Shown here piece after piece: positions 19,693 to 28,885 of a DNA stretch of 64,000 nucleotides. Below the pieces are notes generated by a model. It did no database searches and had not been told where the DNA came from. It worked only from the letters and a program-made list of their open reading frames with translations. The stretch is from Catenovulum sp. 2E275 (GTDB taxonomy: Bacteria > Pseudomonadota > Gammaproteobacteria > Enterobacterales > Alteromonadaceae). The DNA is taken from NCBI RefSeq assembly GCF_025515275.1, contig NZ_JAOPFU010000013.1, positions 28,952-92,951 on the forward strand, written 5' to 3'. The translations under genes were made by a program, and so were the position numbers. Every line of letters begins with the position of its first letter. The stretch's first letter is position 1.

Positions 19693-20760
19693 ATGACACC
19701 AGATCAAAAATTTAATCGTTATGTCAAAATATCTTTAGTTGGTTTTGTACTGGTTTTTGTTTATTACATTATTGCCGATATTTGGCTGCCGGTAACGCCG
19801 CAAGCGAGAGTTTATCATCCGGTTGTACAAGTGGCGCCCCAAATAAATGGCCGGATCACTCAAGTGTTAGTGAAAAACCATCAGCGTGTTAATGCTGGAG
19901 ATATTTTATTTAAAATAGATGATGCGCCGTTTAAATTAGCTTTAGCACAAGCTGAATTAGCGCTGGATGATGCAAAGTTAACTAATCAGCAAATAAATAG
20001 CCAAATTGCCGCAATTACTGCCCAGATTGAAGCGGCAAAAGCTCAGTTAAACGAGCAAAAGTTATTAAAGCAGCGTGCTGAAAATTTAATTAAACAGCAA
20101 GCAATCTCGCAGCAGCAACGCGATAATATTTTAGCAAATTACAAAGTGAGCAAAGCTAATTTATTATCGTTACAGGCGCAATTAAGCGAAGCCAAATTAA
20201 AACGAGGGGCAAAAGGTGAAAATAATTTAACTGTGCGCCATGCACAAAACCAAATTGCTCAGGCAAAACTCAATTTAGCTTACACTCAGGTTAGAGCGGT
20301 AAGCTCTGGGGTAGTGGCTAATTTGCAATTAACCGAAGGTTTATATGCAAAAAGTGGTCAGCCTTTATTGGCTTTGGTATCACCACAGATTGATTTAATA
20401 GCCGATTTTAGAGAAAAATCTTTATTAAATATGCATCCGGGCAGTTTGGCAAAAATTACATTTGATAGCCGTCCCGGAGCCGTTTTTAATGCCCATATCA
20501 GCAGCTTTGAAGCCGGTGTTAGTGATGGTCAGTTAACCGCCAATGGCTTATTAACCGAAACTGAAAAAAGTAATCGCTGGGTACGCGACGCTCAGCGCCA
20601 GCGCATTCATTTGCAACTAACCGACAATCAAGCTGATGTATTAAATCAGCTACAAAGCGGTGCCAGAGCAACTGTTCAATTATTACCACAATCCAGTGTT
20701 GGTCAGTGGCTTGGCAGTGTGCAAATCCGGTTTATTAGCTGGTTACATTTTATTTATTAA
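19693..20760 (+). CDS. HlyD-type efflux periplasmic adaptor (AaeA/EmrA-like)
   Basis: The 355-residue protein has one N-terminal membrane anchor (about 12-32), a split biotinyl-lipoyl domain (HPVVQVAPQINGRITQVLVKN and VRAVSSGVVANLQLTEG), an alpha-hairpin coiled coil (about 85-180) and a beta-barrel end. It would link an inner-membrane pump to an outer-membrane channel. The start at 19693, one base after the marR stop with TAAGG upstream, is preferred over 19666, which would overlap marR. The partner pump is the DUF2955 gene 36 bp downstream. Confidence 0.88.
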   Translation: MTPDQKFNRYVKISLVGFVLVFVYYIIADIWLPVTPQARVYHPVVQVAPQINGRITQVLVKNHQRVNAGDILFKIDDAPFKLALAQAELALDDAKLTNQQINSQIAAITAQIEAAKAQLNEQKLLKQRAENLIKQQAISQQQRDNILANYKVSKANLLSLQAQLSEAKLKRGAKGENNLTVRHAQNQIAQAKLNLAYTQVRAVSSGVVANLQLTEGLYAKSGQPLLALVSPQIDLIADFREKSLLNMHPGSLAKITFDSRPGAVFNAHISSFEAGVSDGQLTANGLLTETEKSNRWVRDAQRQRIHLQLTDNQADVLNQLQSGARATVQLLPQSSVGQWLGSVQIRFISWLHFIY

Positions 20761-20796
20761 CTCACCCGAATTAGGACTCGCTCAACTTAGTATATT

Positions 20797-21837
20797 ATGC
20801 AAAATAATCTTCCGGTATTAGATCAAAATGGGTTAAAACAAGCACTTAGGATCGCAGGTGGCGCTACCTTAGGGTTTACCATTTGTAAATTAATGGCGTG
20901 GCAAAACGGCATATTTTTTACTATTTATCCTATGCTGTTACTGGGTTTAGTACCTGTGTTAAATCGGAATATTATTCGCCAGTTTGTGGCCAGTGCAGCA
21001 TTTAGCGCATTGATTGTTCTGGTGGTTCAAGGCTTATTTAATCATTTGCCTGTGGTGATGATTTTAATTAGTTTTCTGGCGTTTGCGGTATTGTTTTATC
21101 AAATGAGTACAGGGACGCATTTTTTATTTGGTGCAACCGGTGTGGTCAGCTTATCCATTCAGCTTAACTTTGCCAGTTATGTCACCGAAACCAGTAGTAT
21201 TTATCCGCTGATTATTAGCAATGCGGTGGCGATATTGTTATCTATTGTGATTGCTGGATTAATGCACGGTATATTTGCCGATGTGGCTCCAAGACAAATA
21301 CGTTCACGACCCGCAAAAGATAAATCAAGCATTCGTCACGAAGTATTATTATGTTCAAGTGTTGCGACTTTATCTTTTATTGTATTTCAGTGCTGCGATT
21401 TACAGGATTCAGTTTCGGCGCAGGCAGCATCGGTTTTGGTTTTGTTTTCACTTTGTTGGAAAGCAGCAGGCATGGCTGGCTGGACCCGAGCAGTCGGCAC
21501 TTTAATTGGCTGTAATATTGCACTGCTGGCGCAATTATTACTTTATGATTTAACGGATGTTTTAATTTTTCCGGTGCTGATTTTATGGATATGTTGTTTT
21601 ATTTTTAGCCGTTATCATATTTTGGGTGGCGGTATTCCCGGTGTCGGGTTTGGCGTTTTAACCACCTTTGGTATTTTATTTGGTCAGTCGTTAGGGCCAA
21701 ATCAGGATTTGGTATACAGCGCTTTATATCGCTTTTCGTCTGTCAGTGTTGCGATTATTGCCAGCTTAATGGCTATTTTTGTGGTGCACTCGATTTTAAA
21801 TAAATTTGAGTCTACCCGACATCATACTTATCACTAA
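20797..21837 (+). CDS. DUF2955 / FUSC-like inner-membrane efflux component
   Basis: The 346-residue protein has about ten hydrophobic segments in two halves (about 20-160 and 185-335), each with an ALRIAGGATLGFTICKL or SSVATLSFIVFQ type start, as in FUSC/aromatic acid exporter proteins. Next to an AaeA-like adaptor and a MarR repressor, it is probably the pump subunit of an aromatic carboxylic acid or fusaric-acid-like efflux system. It is shorter than AaeB (about 650 residues) and lacks a large cytoplasmic domain. The substrate is inferred. Confidence 0.78.
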   Translation: MQNNLPVLDQNGLKQALRIAGGATLGFTICKLMAWQNGIFFTIYPMLLLGLVPVLNRNIIRQFVASAAFSALIVLVVQGLFNHLPVVMILISFLAFAVLFYQMSTGTHFLFGATGVVSLSIQLNFASYVTETSSIYPLIISNAVAILLSIVIAGLMHGIFADVAPRQIRSRPAKDKSSIRHEVLLCSSVATLSFIVFQCCDLQDSVSAQAASVLVLFSLCWKAAGMAGWTRAVGTLIGCNIALLAQLLLYDLTDVLIFPVLILWICCFIFSRYHILGGGIPGVGFGVLTTFGILFGQSLGPNQDLVYSALYRFSSVSVAIIASLMAIFVVHSILNKFESTRHHTYH

Positions 21838-21969
21838 ATTCGTTATAATCAATCATTCGGTTAGCATGTTAGCGTCATTAAGTTTACAAAAAAGCTTTAT
21901 CGGCTTGTCATAAAACCCTGCCAAAGTGGCTGAGTTCTTTATAATTTTAATAGCTAAAAGAGAATTCAA

Positions 21970-23754
21970 ATGCCATTTATTTCACGCCGCGATTTTATTA
22001 AAAATACACTTGCCGGATTAGGCGCAGTTTATGTTTCGACTGCTTTAACCGGTTGTAATGTAAGTTTAGATTTAACCGATGACAGTTTAGAAAAAGCTGA
22101 CTTTTTACACGGGATTGCATCGGGTGATCCGCTGACTAACAGTGTTATTTTATGGACTAGAGTGACCCCCATTAATGATCAGCAAACATCTGTGCAAGTT
22201 GCGTGGGATGTTGCACTGGATAAAAACTTTACTCAGGTAATAGCATCTGATGTTGGCCAGGCAAAAGCCAGCGCCGATTTTACTGTGAAAGTGGATGTGC
22301 AAAATTTACCTGCTAATAGCCAGCTTTATTATCGTTTTCGTAGTCAGAATAATCAGACAGAAGTTGGTCAAACCCGAACTTTACCTGATCAACATGCCGA
22401 TTCATTAGCAATGGCGGTGATGTCTTGTTCAAATTATCCGGCTGGTTATTTTCATGCTTATCGCGCAGTTGCAGAGCAAGCCGCAGAGCTTGATTTGGTG
22501 CTACATTTAGGTGATTACATTTATGAATATGGCGCAGGTGGTTATGCGTCTGAAGCAGCTGAACAAATGAATCGAGTTGCTATGCCACACAACGAAATTA
22601 TTAGTTTAAGTGATTATCGAACCCGTTATGCCCAATATCGCAGCGATCCGGATTTACAGGCTGTACACGCTGCATTACCTTTTTTAGTGGTGTGGGATGA
22701 CCATGAAATTACGAATGATACTTGGACTGATGGCGCAGAAAACCATAACGAAGATCAAGGTGAAGGTAATTTTTATCAGCGTAAAATGGCGGCATTACAA
22801 GCCTATTTTGAGTGGCTACCAATTCGACCAATCGAGGGCAATGAGTTAGATGAGCCATCAAGTATTTATCGTCAGTTTGAGTGGGGCAATTTAGCAAATA
22901 TTTTAATGTTGGATACCCGTAACGAAGGCCGTGATAAACAATTAGCTATGACAGATTTTATCACTGAAAGCGGATTTGATTTTGCAGGTATTGCAAATGC
23001 TGTGGCAGACCCTAGTCGTCAGTTATTAGGTGAAAGTCAACAAATTTGGTTAGAGCAAAAACTGCAAAACTCAACTGCAAAATGGCAGGTATTAGCTCAG
23101 CAAGTATTAATGGGGAAAATGTACTTACCGGGGGCGATTGCAACTCAACAATTATCTATTGCTCAATATGCAGAATATGCCGGTTTAGCTGTGCTAGCAC
23201 AGCGCATTTCGGCAAATGATCCGGCTTTAACGCAAGCTGAAATTGATTATTTTACAGCGAATCAGGCAAAACTTACCGAGCAGGTTCAAGCATTATTACA
23301 ATTGCCGGGTTTACCTTATAATTTAGATGCGTGGGATGGTTATGCAGCGCAGCGTGAAGCGGTTTATGCTGCGGCTAAATCAGCCAATGCCAATTTAGTT
23401 GTATTGGCTGGTGATACGCATAATGCATGGGCAAATCAATTAGTTGATCAAAATGGCGATGCAGTTGGGGTAGAGTTTGCCACTTCATCCGTAACTTCTC
23501 CGGGTTTAGAAAGCTATTTAGGCATTAATGAAGCTGAATATGCAGCGACTGAGGCTGGTTTAGTGCAATTGGTTAATGATCTGCAATATGTGAATGTTGC
23601 TGACAGAGGCTTTTTAATTATTAAAGCCGATCCGGAAAAAATGACGGCTAACTGGCAATTTGTTAGCGCAATAACTCAAACCGAATTTAGCTTGCAAAGC
23701 GAGCGGGCTAAAACTTTAACGATTTATGCTGATAACCCTACTCAAATGAGTTAA
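21970..23754 (+). CDS. PhoD-like alkaline phosphatase/phosphodiesterase, Tat-exported
   Basis: The 594-residue protein starts with a twin-arginine signal (SRRDFIKNTLAGLG) ending at a possible lipobox (LTGC), so it is probably exported folded and perhaps lipidated. A fibronectin-like PhoD N-domain follows (FLHGIASGDPLTNSVILWTRV), then the metallophosphatase core with HLGDYIYEYG, VWDDHEITNDTW and LAGDTHNAWA metal-binding motifs. PhoD enzymes use Ca/Fe to hydrolyse phosphate mono- and diesters in the periplasm. I see no convincing Pho box upstream, but the gap is short. Confidence 0.88.
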   Translation: MPFISRRDFIKNTLAGLGAVYVSTALTGCNVSLDLTDDSLEKADFLHGIASGDPLTNSVILWTRVTPINDQQTSVQVAWDVALDKNFTQVIASDVGQAKASADFTVKVDVQNLPANSQLYYRFRSQNNQTEVGQTRTLPDQHADSLAMAVMSCSNYPAGYFHAYRAVAEQAAELDLVLHLGDYIYEYGAGGYASEAAEQMNRVAMPHNEIISLSDYRTRYAQYRSDPDLQAVHAALPFLVVWDDHEITNDTWTDGAENHNEDQGEGNFYQRKMAALQAYFEWLPIRPIEGNELDEPSSIYRQFEWGNLANILMLDTRNEGRDKQLAMTDFITESGFDFAGIANAVADPSRQLLGESQQIWLEQKLQNSTAKWQVLAQQVLMGKMYLPGAIATQQLSIAQYAEYAGLAVLAQRISANDPALTQAEIDYFTANQAKLTEQVQALLQLPGLPYNLDAWDGYAAQREAVYAAAKSANANLVVLAGDTHNAWANQLVDQNGDAVGVEFATSSVTSPGLESYLGINEAEYAATEAGLVQLVNDLQYVNVADRGFLIIKADPEKMTANWQFVSAITQTEFSLQSERAKTLTIYADNPTQMS

Positions 23755-23782
23755 ATCCATGATTGGCTAAAAGCATAAAAAA

Positions 23783-23796
23783 TTGTTTTTGATCAA
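23783..23796 (+). promoter_or_regulatory. FNR/EtrA-type site before hemN
   Basis: TTGTTTTTGATCAA matches the FNR consensus TTGATnnnnATCAA with one mismatch in the left half and a perfect right half. It lies 54-67 bp before the hemN start codon. Anaerobic FNR control of hemN is known in other gammaproteobacteria. Confidence 0.55.
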
Positions 23797-23824
23797 TGTT
23801 TAAAAAGCATTAAGACCATACAAT

Positions 23825-23849
23825 GCCTCTGACCATTCGGAGGCTTTTT
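23825..23849 (+). promoter_or_regulatory. Hairpin with U-tract overlapping the hemN ribosome site
   Basis: GCCTCTG (23825-23831) pairs with CGGAGGC (23838-23844; one G-U pair) around a 6-nt loop and is followed by TTTTT. It has the form of an intrinsic terminator. The 3' arm contains the GGAGG that is the only good Shine-Dalgarno for hemN at 23850. It may end the phosphatase transcript and, in the hemN leader, hide the ribosome site. Confidence 0.6.
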
Positions 23850-25232
23850 ATGCAAGTTCATCAATTATTTAACCAAAAACTACTCAATAAATATAATACC
23901 AGTGGGCCAAGATATACCTCATATCCAACTGCGGTAGAATTTAGCGCTGATTTTACTCAAGCTGACTTTGAATTTGCGGTTAAGCAGTCCGGTAAACAAA
24001 ATCTCTCGCTTTATTTACATATTCCATTTTGTCACAGCCTTTGTTATTACTGCGGTTGTAATAAAGTGATTACTCGTCACCGAGAAAAAGCTGATATTTA
24101 TTTAGATCATTTAATCGCAGAAATTCATCAACAAGCCCCTTTATTTGCCGGTCATAGCGTTAAGCAAATTCATTTAGGGGGTGGTACTCCCAGTTTTTTA
24201 ACCAAAGCTCAAATGAGTCGGTTAATTGATGAGTTAAAACAAGCTTTTGTGATTGAGCAAAATGCTCAAAACAAAGTGGAAATGAGCATAGAAATAGATC
24301 CTCGGGAAATTGAGCTGGATTATATTGATCACCTTGCGGCTGTAGGATTCAACCGTTTAAGCATAGGTGTGCAGGATACAGACAAAAAAGTACAAACGGC
24401 CATTAACCGTCTGCAAAGTACAGAGTTTATTGCCTCGTTAGTAAGTAGAGCCAAACAGTTTGGTATATCATCGGTTAATTTAGATTTAATTTATGGCTTG
24501 CCACATCAAAATCAGGCCACTTTTGCTAAAACATTAAACGATATTTTAGCAATGGATATAGACAGAGTTTCCTTATTTAGTTATGCACATCTGCCACAGC
24601 GTTTTGCTGCTCAGCGAAAATTAAAGGATGAATGGTTGCCAAATGCTCAGCAAAAGCTCGATTTAATGCATCAAGCCATGCAAAGTTTAACTCAAGCTGG
24701 TTTTGTGATGATTGGCATGGATCACTTTGCCAAACCGGACGATGAATTAGCCATAGCGTTGAAACAGGGGAAATTACACCGAAACTTTCAAGGTTATACC
24801 ACCCACGGCAACTGCGATTTATTAGGGTTAGGGGTTTCATCTATTAGTGCTGTTGGGCGCAGTTTTAGTCAAAATGTAAAAGATTTAAAAACCTATTATC
24901 AGGCAATTAATGAGCAGGGCAGTGCGCTTGAAAAAGGTTTTAAATTAACTCAAGACGATATCATCCGTGGCGAGGTTATTCGCTCACTAATGTGTAATTT
25001 AGTCGTGGATAAACGCAAAATCGAACAAACCTTTGCCATTAAGTTCGACCATTATTTTGCCGATGAGCTTAAAAATTTAGCGACTTTTATCAAAGATAAC
25101 TTAATCACACTAGATACTAACTTAATTTCAGTCAACGCCAATGCTTGTTTGTTTATCCGCAATATTGCGATGACATTTGATGCTTATATGCAAAAGCATT
25201 TAAACCAACAAAGATTTTCACGGGTAATTTAA
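23850..25232 (+). CDS. hemN: Oxygen-independent coproporphyrinogen III oxidase
   Basis: HemN is a radical-SAM enzyme that decarboxylates coproporphyrinogen III to protoporphyrinogen IX without oxygen. The 460-residue protein has the cluster motif CHSLCYYC (CxxxCxxC) within HIPFCHSLCYYCGCNK, the HLGGGTPSFL segment, and HemN-specific features (RYTSYPTAVEF at the N-terminus, a C-terminal HemN domain), which separate it from the HemW proteins. The start at 23850 follows GGAGG; an in-frame ATG at 23823 lies inside the upstream hairpin. An FNR-like box precedes the gene. Confidence 0.95.
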   Translation: MQVHQLFNQKLLNKYNTSGPRYTSYPTAVEFSADFTQADFEFAVKQSGKQNLSLYLHIPFCHSLCYYCGCNKVITRHREKADIYLDHLIAEIHQQAPLFAGHSVKQIHLGGGTPSFLTKAQMSRLIDELKQAFVIEQNAQNKVEMSIEIDPREIELDYIDHLAAVGFNRLSIGVQDTDKKVQTAINRLQSTEFIASLVSRAKQFGISSVNLDLIYGLPHQNQATFAKTLNDILAMDIDRVSLFSYAHLPQRFAAQRKLKDEWLPNAQQKLDLMHQAMQSLTQAGFVMIGMDHFAKPDDELAIALKQGKLHRNFQGYTTHGNCDLLGLGVSSISAVGRSFSQNVKDLKTYYQAINEQGSALEKGFKLTQDDIIRGEVIRSLMCNLVVDKRKIEQTFAIKFDHYFADELKNLATFIKDNLITLDTNLISVNANACLFIRNIAMTFDAYMQKHLNQQRFSRVI

Positions 25233-25312
25233 CTGAATTAGCTATTTCTGGCTGTTATTTAGGCAAACAGACCAGAAAAGCCCATTTTATTCAAAAAACT
25301 TAAACCCAAGGG

Positions 25313-25341
25313 TTGCCGGATGGGATTAAGTTAGCTATTAT
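25313..25341 (+). promoter_or_regulatory. Promoter of tRNA-His
   Basis: TTGCCG (25313-25318) and TATTAT (25336-25341) are 17 bp apart. The next bases, CCGCGCC, form a GC-rich discriminator typical of stringently controlled stable-RNA promoters. The tRNA starts about 48 bp further on. Confidence 0.6.
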
Positions 25342-25389
25342 CCGCGCCACTTCAAGACGTTACCTCAGTAATGTGTTTGCACCTTTATG

Positions 25390-25465
25390 GTGGCTGTAGC
25401 TCAGTTGGTAGAGCCCCGGATTGTGATTCCGGTTGTCGTGGGTTCAAGTCCCATCAGCCACCCCA
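25390..25465 (+). tRNA. tRNA-His (GTG anticodon)
   Basis: A full cloverleaf is visible: acceptor GTGGCTG pairing with CAGCCAC, D-arm GCTC...GAGC, anticodon stem CCGGA/TCCGG with anticodon GTG at 25423-25425, and T-arm GTGGG TTCAAGT CCCAT. The CCA end is encoded (25463-25465). The base before, G at 25389, can be the G-1 specific for histidine tRNA, opposite C73. Downstream lie tandem partial copies of this gene's 3' half. Confidence 0.97.
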
Positions 25466-25849
25466 TTTTTCTATTCTTGTTTTAATCAACACTTAATTTA
25501 AAAATACACCCGAAATCAAAGTGATTCCCCTGTTAAATTAGCGTGGGTTCAAGTCCCATCAACAACCCCATTTTCTATTCTTGCTTTATTCAAAACTTAA
25601 TTTAAATATAAACCCGAAATCAGAGTGATTCCCCTGTTGAATTAGCGTGGGTTCAATTCTAATCAACAACCCCATTTTTCCATTCTTGCTTTATTCAAAA
25701 CTTAATTTAAAAATACACTCAAATCAAAGTGATTCCCCTGTTGAATTAGCGTGGGTTCAAGTCCCATCAACAACCCCATTTTCTATTCTTGCTTTATTCA
25801 AAACTTAATTTAAAAATACACTCAAATCAAAGTAATTCTCTGTAAAATA
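25466..25849 (+). repeat. Tandem ~104-bp repeats carrying 3' halves of tRNA-His
   Basis: Three copies of a 104-105 bp unit follow the tRNA, plus a partial fourth. Each full copy contains GTGATTCC (the anticodon loop and 3' anticodon stem), then the T-arm and acceptor end, at 25541-25570, 25645-25674 and 25749-25778, ending ACAACCCCA. Copies 1 and 3 keep the T-arm exactly; copy 2 has lost its pairing. The AT-rich spacer (CTATTCTTGCTTTATTCAAA type) repeats with them. No copy has a D-arm or 5' acceptor strand, so none is a working tRNA. The layout recalls the partial tRNA repeats after tyrT in E. coli. 25850-26017 holds a small CGGCATTTATGCCG hairpin (25861-25874) and otherwise nothing I can name. 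Confidence 0.88.
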
Positions 25850-26017
25850 GGTTTGTAGATCGGCATTTATGCCGTTGAATGACTTATAGTGAGATAACCA
25901 ATAAAAACTTTCCACTTAAACACTCACAGCGAGACTTAATTCGCTATTTTATCCGCGCATTTAAAATCAGTTTTGTTACAATGCAGCCAGAATAAAATTA
26001 ATAAGTAGGCTGCACCT

Positions 26018-27376
26018 TTGTTTCAAGCTGATACCTTTATTTTTAAAAATACCGATTTTGATTATGCCCACAATCAACTTAATTTAAATTACCAGTTTGG
26101 TGATTATCATTTTTGTGAAACGCTCAGTTTTGATAGCACTCAAATTCAACTGGATTTAACTCAAACTTCAATTGCAAAAGCCATTAATTATCTGCATTTG
26201 GTTGCAGGTGTAAGCTATTTTAAATTACAGCCATTTGCCAGTATTGAGCTTGAAACAACCCAATTAAACCAGCTTGAAGCCGACTTTTTTAAAAAACTTT
26301 ATATTAACGGTTTGGCTGAGTTTGCTTACCGTAATAATTTAGATATTACTCAGGGCTGTCATTTTCCTATTGCTGCTCAAGCGAGTTTATCTGAGCCACA
26401 AAGCCAAACCATTACGGATTTATCTCAAAAAAAATCCCAACATGCATTAGTGTTGATTGGTGGCGGTAAAGATTCGCTGGTCAGTATCGAGGCTCTAAAA
26501 CAAGCTGGTAAAAAAGTCACTTTATTTGCCGTGAATCCGGTGCAGCCGATTTTAAATTGTGTTAAACAATCTGGTTTACCTTTTGTTGCAGTTAAGCGGG
26601 TGCTTGATCCTCAATTATTTAAATTAAACGAGCAGGGCGCGTTAAACGGGCATGTACCTATCACCGCCATTATTAGTTTTACGGCTTTTATTGTCGCTCA
26701 AGCATTAGGATGTGATGCCATTATTACCTCTAACGAAGCCTCCGCCAATGAAGCGACTCTGGTGAAAAACGGCGTTGCGATTAATCACCAGTACAGTAAA
26801 TCGTATGAATTTGAACAAGATTTTACCGGTTTTGTGCAGCATTTTGTTAATCCAAATTTAGCTTATTTTTCATTGCTTAGGCCATTTACTGAAATGCGGA
26901 TTGTGAAAGAGTTTGCCCGTTTTGAGCAATATGATGATGTTTTCACCTCGTGTAATAAAGCATTTAAAATTTACCACCAAAAATCGGATACGCGCTGGTG
27001 CTTAGCTTGTCCAAAATGTCATTTTGTCTATTTAATGTTTGCCGTTTCCGGTATGAATGAAGCTCGCTTAAATCGAATATTTAATGGCAATCCTCTGACT
27101 AATATTGATTTTCTGCAAGATTATAAAGAGTTATCGGGTTTAACCGAGAGCAAACCTTGGGAGTGTGTTGGCGAAAAATTAGAGTCGGCTGCGGCTATTT
27201 ATTATTTAAGCCAACAAGCAGAATCAACTGATTATCCGGTTATTAAAGCATTAGCGAATCAACTTGTGCAGGCTTATGGTGAAGAAAAACTACAGGCAGC
27301 TTTAATTAGTTTGCTAAAAGTTCGTACCCCTCACGCGATTCCAACCGACTATCAGGGATGTTTTAGTGATGTCTGA
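26018..27376 (+). CDS. murL: MurL: UDP-MurNAc-L-Ala-L-Glu epimerase
   Basis: The 452-residue protein is recognised as the ATP-dependent epimerase that turns the terminal L-Glu of UDP-MurNAc-L-Ala-L-Glu into D-Glu, described in Xanthomonas as part of the MurD2-MurL route. It has an ATP-pyrophosphatase-like loop, ALVLIGGGKDSLVSIEALK (near residue 145), and a Cys-rich segment, DTRWCLACPKCHFVYLMF. The next gene, overlapping by 8 bp, is a MurD-like ligase, which supports the call strongly. A stop codon (TAG at 26006) forces the start to lie after it. TTG at 26018, with AGTAGG upstream, is the first usable codon. Confidence 0.82.
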   Translation: MFQADTFIFKNTDFDYAHNQLNLNYQFGDYHFCETLSFDSTQIQLDLTQTSIAKAINYLHLVAGVSYFKLQPFASIELETTQLNQLEADFFKKLYINGLAEFAYRNNLDITQGCHFPIAAQASLSEPQSQTITDLSQKKSQHALVLIGGGKDSLVSIEALKQAGKKVTLFAVNPVQPILNCVKQSGLPFVAVKRVLDPQLFKLNEQGALNGHVPITAIISFTAFIVAQALGCDAIITSNEASANEATLVKNGVAINHQYSKSYEFEQDFTGFVQHFVNPNLAYFSLLRPFTEMRIVKEFARFEQYDDVFTSCNKAFKIYHQKSDTRWCLACPKCHFVYLMFAVSGMNEARLNRIFNGNPLTNIDFLQDYKELSGLTESKPWECVGEKLESAAAIYYLSQQAESTDYPVIKALANQLVQAYGEEKLQAALISLLKVRTPHAIPTDYQGCFSDV

Positions 27377-28766
27377 TTTAATCCAGCTAAATAAAATGAC
27401 AGCGCATGAAATTGCTAAAACAGGCAAAGTGGTTATTTGGGGTTTTGGTCAGGAAGGTCAAGCTTGTTATCAATATTTGCAGCAAATTATCGCAAGTGAT
27501 CAAATTTGGATTTTAACCGACGAATACCAAGCCGAACTGGCTGAACAGCCGCAATATATTTATGCTGAATCTGGTTTGGCACAATTAGCGGCTGGCGATT
27601 TTAACCTAGTTATTAAAAGCCCGGGCATTAGTTTGTACCGCAAAGAATTAATTGCAGCACAGCAAAATGGCAGTGTGGTTTCATCGTCTACTAATTTATG
27701 GTTTGAGCGCTACCCACAGGCCAAAACCATTATTGTCACTGGCACTAAAGGCAAAAGTACCACCGCTAGTATGCTGGGGCATTTAATGCAGTCAATCGGT
27801 TTAAAGGTCGTTGTTGCTGGTAATTTGGGCATTCCGCTTATTTCAGTAAAACCAGCAGCAGATTACACTATATTAGAATTGTCCTCTTACCAGCTTGCTG
27901 ATTTACAAGCACATTGTAGTGCATATATTTTACTTAATTTGTATCAGGAGCATGTACCTTGGCATACCTCGGCAAAACAGTATTATCTTGATAAAACTAA
28001 ACCAGCACGCGAGCAACATTGTGATTTGTTAATTTGTAATGCTGAATCAGAGCTAACACAGCAATATTTAATTGAACTGGCAAAACAACAGGGCATTGAG
28101 TTACAGCCTGTGTATTTTAATCAATTAAACAATAAGCAAATTCATCAAGCCCAAGGGTTTTATTGCCGGAACAACCAAGTATTTTATCAAGAAGAAGTTT
28201 TACAGTTTGAATTTAATTTAAAAGGTGAACATAACCTTAAAAATCTAACTGCCTGTCTAACCTTAATGCAGGCATTTAACTTAAACTGGCGTGCCGCTTT
28301 GCCACAGCTTAACCAATTTAATGCACTAGCACACAGGTTAGAAGAGCATGTACTGGACAGTGGCGTGATTGCGGTGAACGACAGTATTTCAACTACGCCA
28401 GATTCAACTTTATGTGCACTTAATTGTTATGTTAACAAGCCGGTTTATTTAATTTTAGGTGGACAAGAAAGAGAGCAGGATTATCAACCCCTTATAAAAC
28501 AGCTTAATCAATTTTCGATTAAACATATTGCTTTAATCGGAGTTACTGGTAAACGAATTGAGCAGTTATTAAATCATCAAAAACCAGCTTTTAGCTTTAA
28601 TTATTATCAAAATTTAACGCAGGCATTGGCTATTATAAAGCAGCAAGCTCAGGCTGGTGACGTTGTATTATTGTCGCCCGCAGCGCCCAGTTTTGGCGAG
28701 TTTAAAAATTATCAGCACAGAGGCGAGCAATTTTTAAGTCATCTCAACGCTGAAAAAATCCGTTAA
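27369..28766 (+). CDS. murD2: MurD2: UDP-MurNAc-L-Ala-L-glutamate ligase
   Basis: This 465-residue Mur ligase has the ATP loop VTGTKGKSTTASML, the ELSSYQLADL segment typical of MurD, and a C-terminal ligase domain. The expected role is to add L-Glu, not D-Glu, to UDP-MurNAc-L-Ala, after which MurL inverts the residue. Overlap with murL implies coupled translation. ATG at 27369 is preferred over the adjacent GTG at 27366, with AGGGA upstream. Whether the genome also has the standard murI/murD pair cannot be seen in this window. Confidence 0.82.
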   Translation: MSDLIQLNKMTAHEIAKTGKVVIWGFGQEGQACYQYLQQIIASDQIWILTDEYQAELAEQPQYIYAESGLAQLAAGDFNLVIKSPGISLYRKELIAAQQNGSVVSSSTNLWFERYPQAKTIIVTGTKGKSTTASMLGHLMQSIGLKVVVAGNLGIPLISVKPAADYTILELSSYQLADLQAHCSAYILLNLYQEHVPWHTSAKQYYLDKTKPAREQHCDLLICNAESELTQQYLIELAKQQGIELQPVYFNQLNNKQIHQAQGFYCRNNQVFYQEEVLQFEFNLKGEHNLKNLTACLTLMQAFNLNWRAALPQLNQFNALAHRLEEHVLDSGVIAVNDSISTTPDSTLCALNCYVNKPVYLILGGQEREQDYQPLIKQLNQFSIKHIALIGVTGKRIEQLLNHQKPAFSFNYYQNLTQALAIIKQQAQAGDVVLLSPAAPSFGEFKNYQHRGEQFLSHLNAEKIR

Positions 28767-28885
28767 TTTCAATCAATTTAATGTATATTTAATAGACAAA
28801 CAGTCATTTTGAGTTTAAATTTTTTGATACTAATAAAAAAAGTTAACTACACTAAGTTAGTTGATTGATGTTAATGGAATACAAA

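Noticed and set aside
25466..25849. The regular repeats after tRNA-His as a CRISPR array or as further tRNA genes
   Set aside because: The whole 104-bp unit repeats, spacers included, so there are no unique spacers. The copies lack D-arm and 5' acceptor strand, so they cannot be tRNAs.
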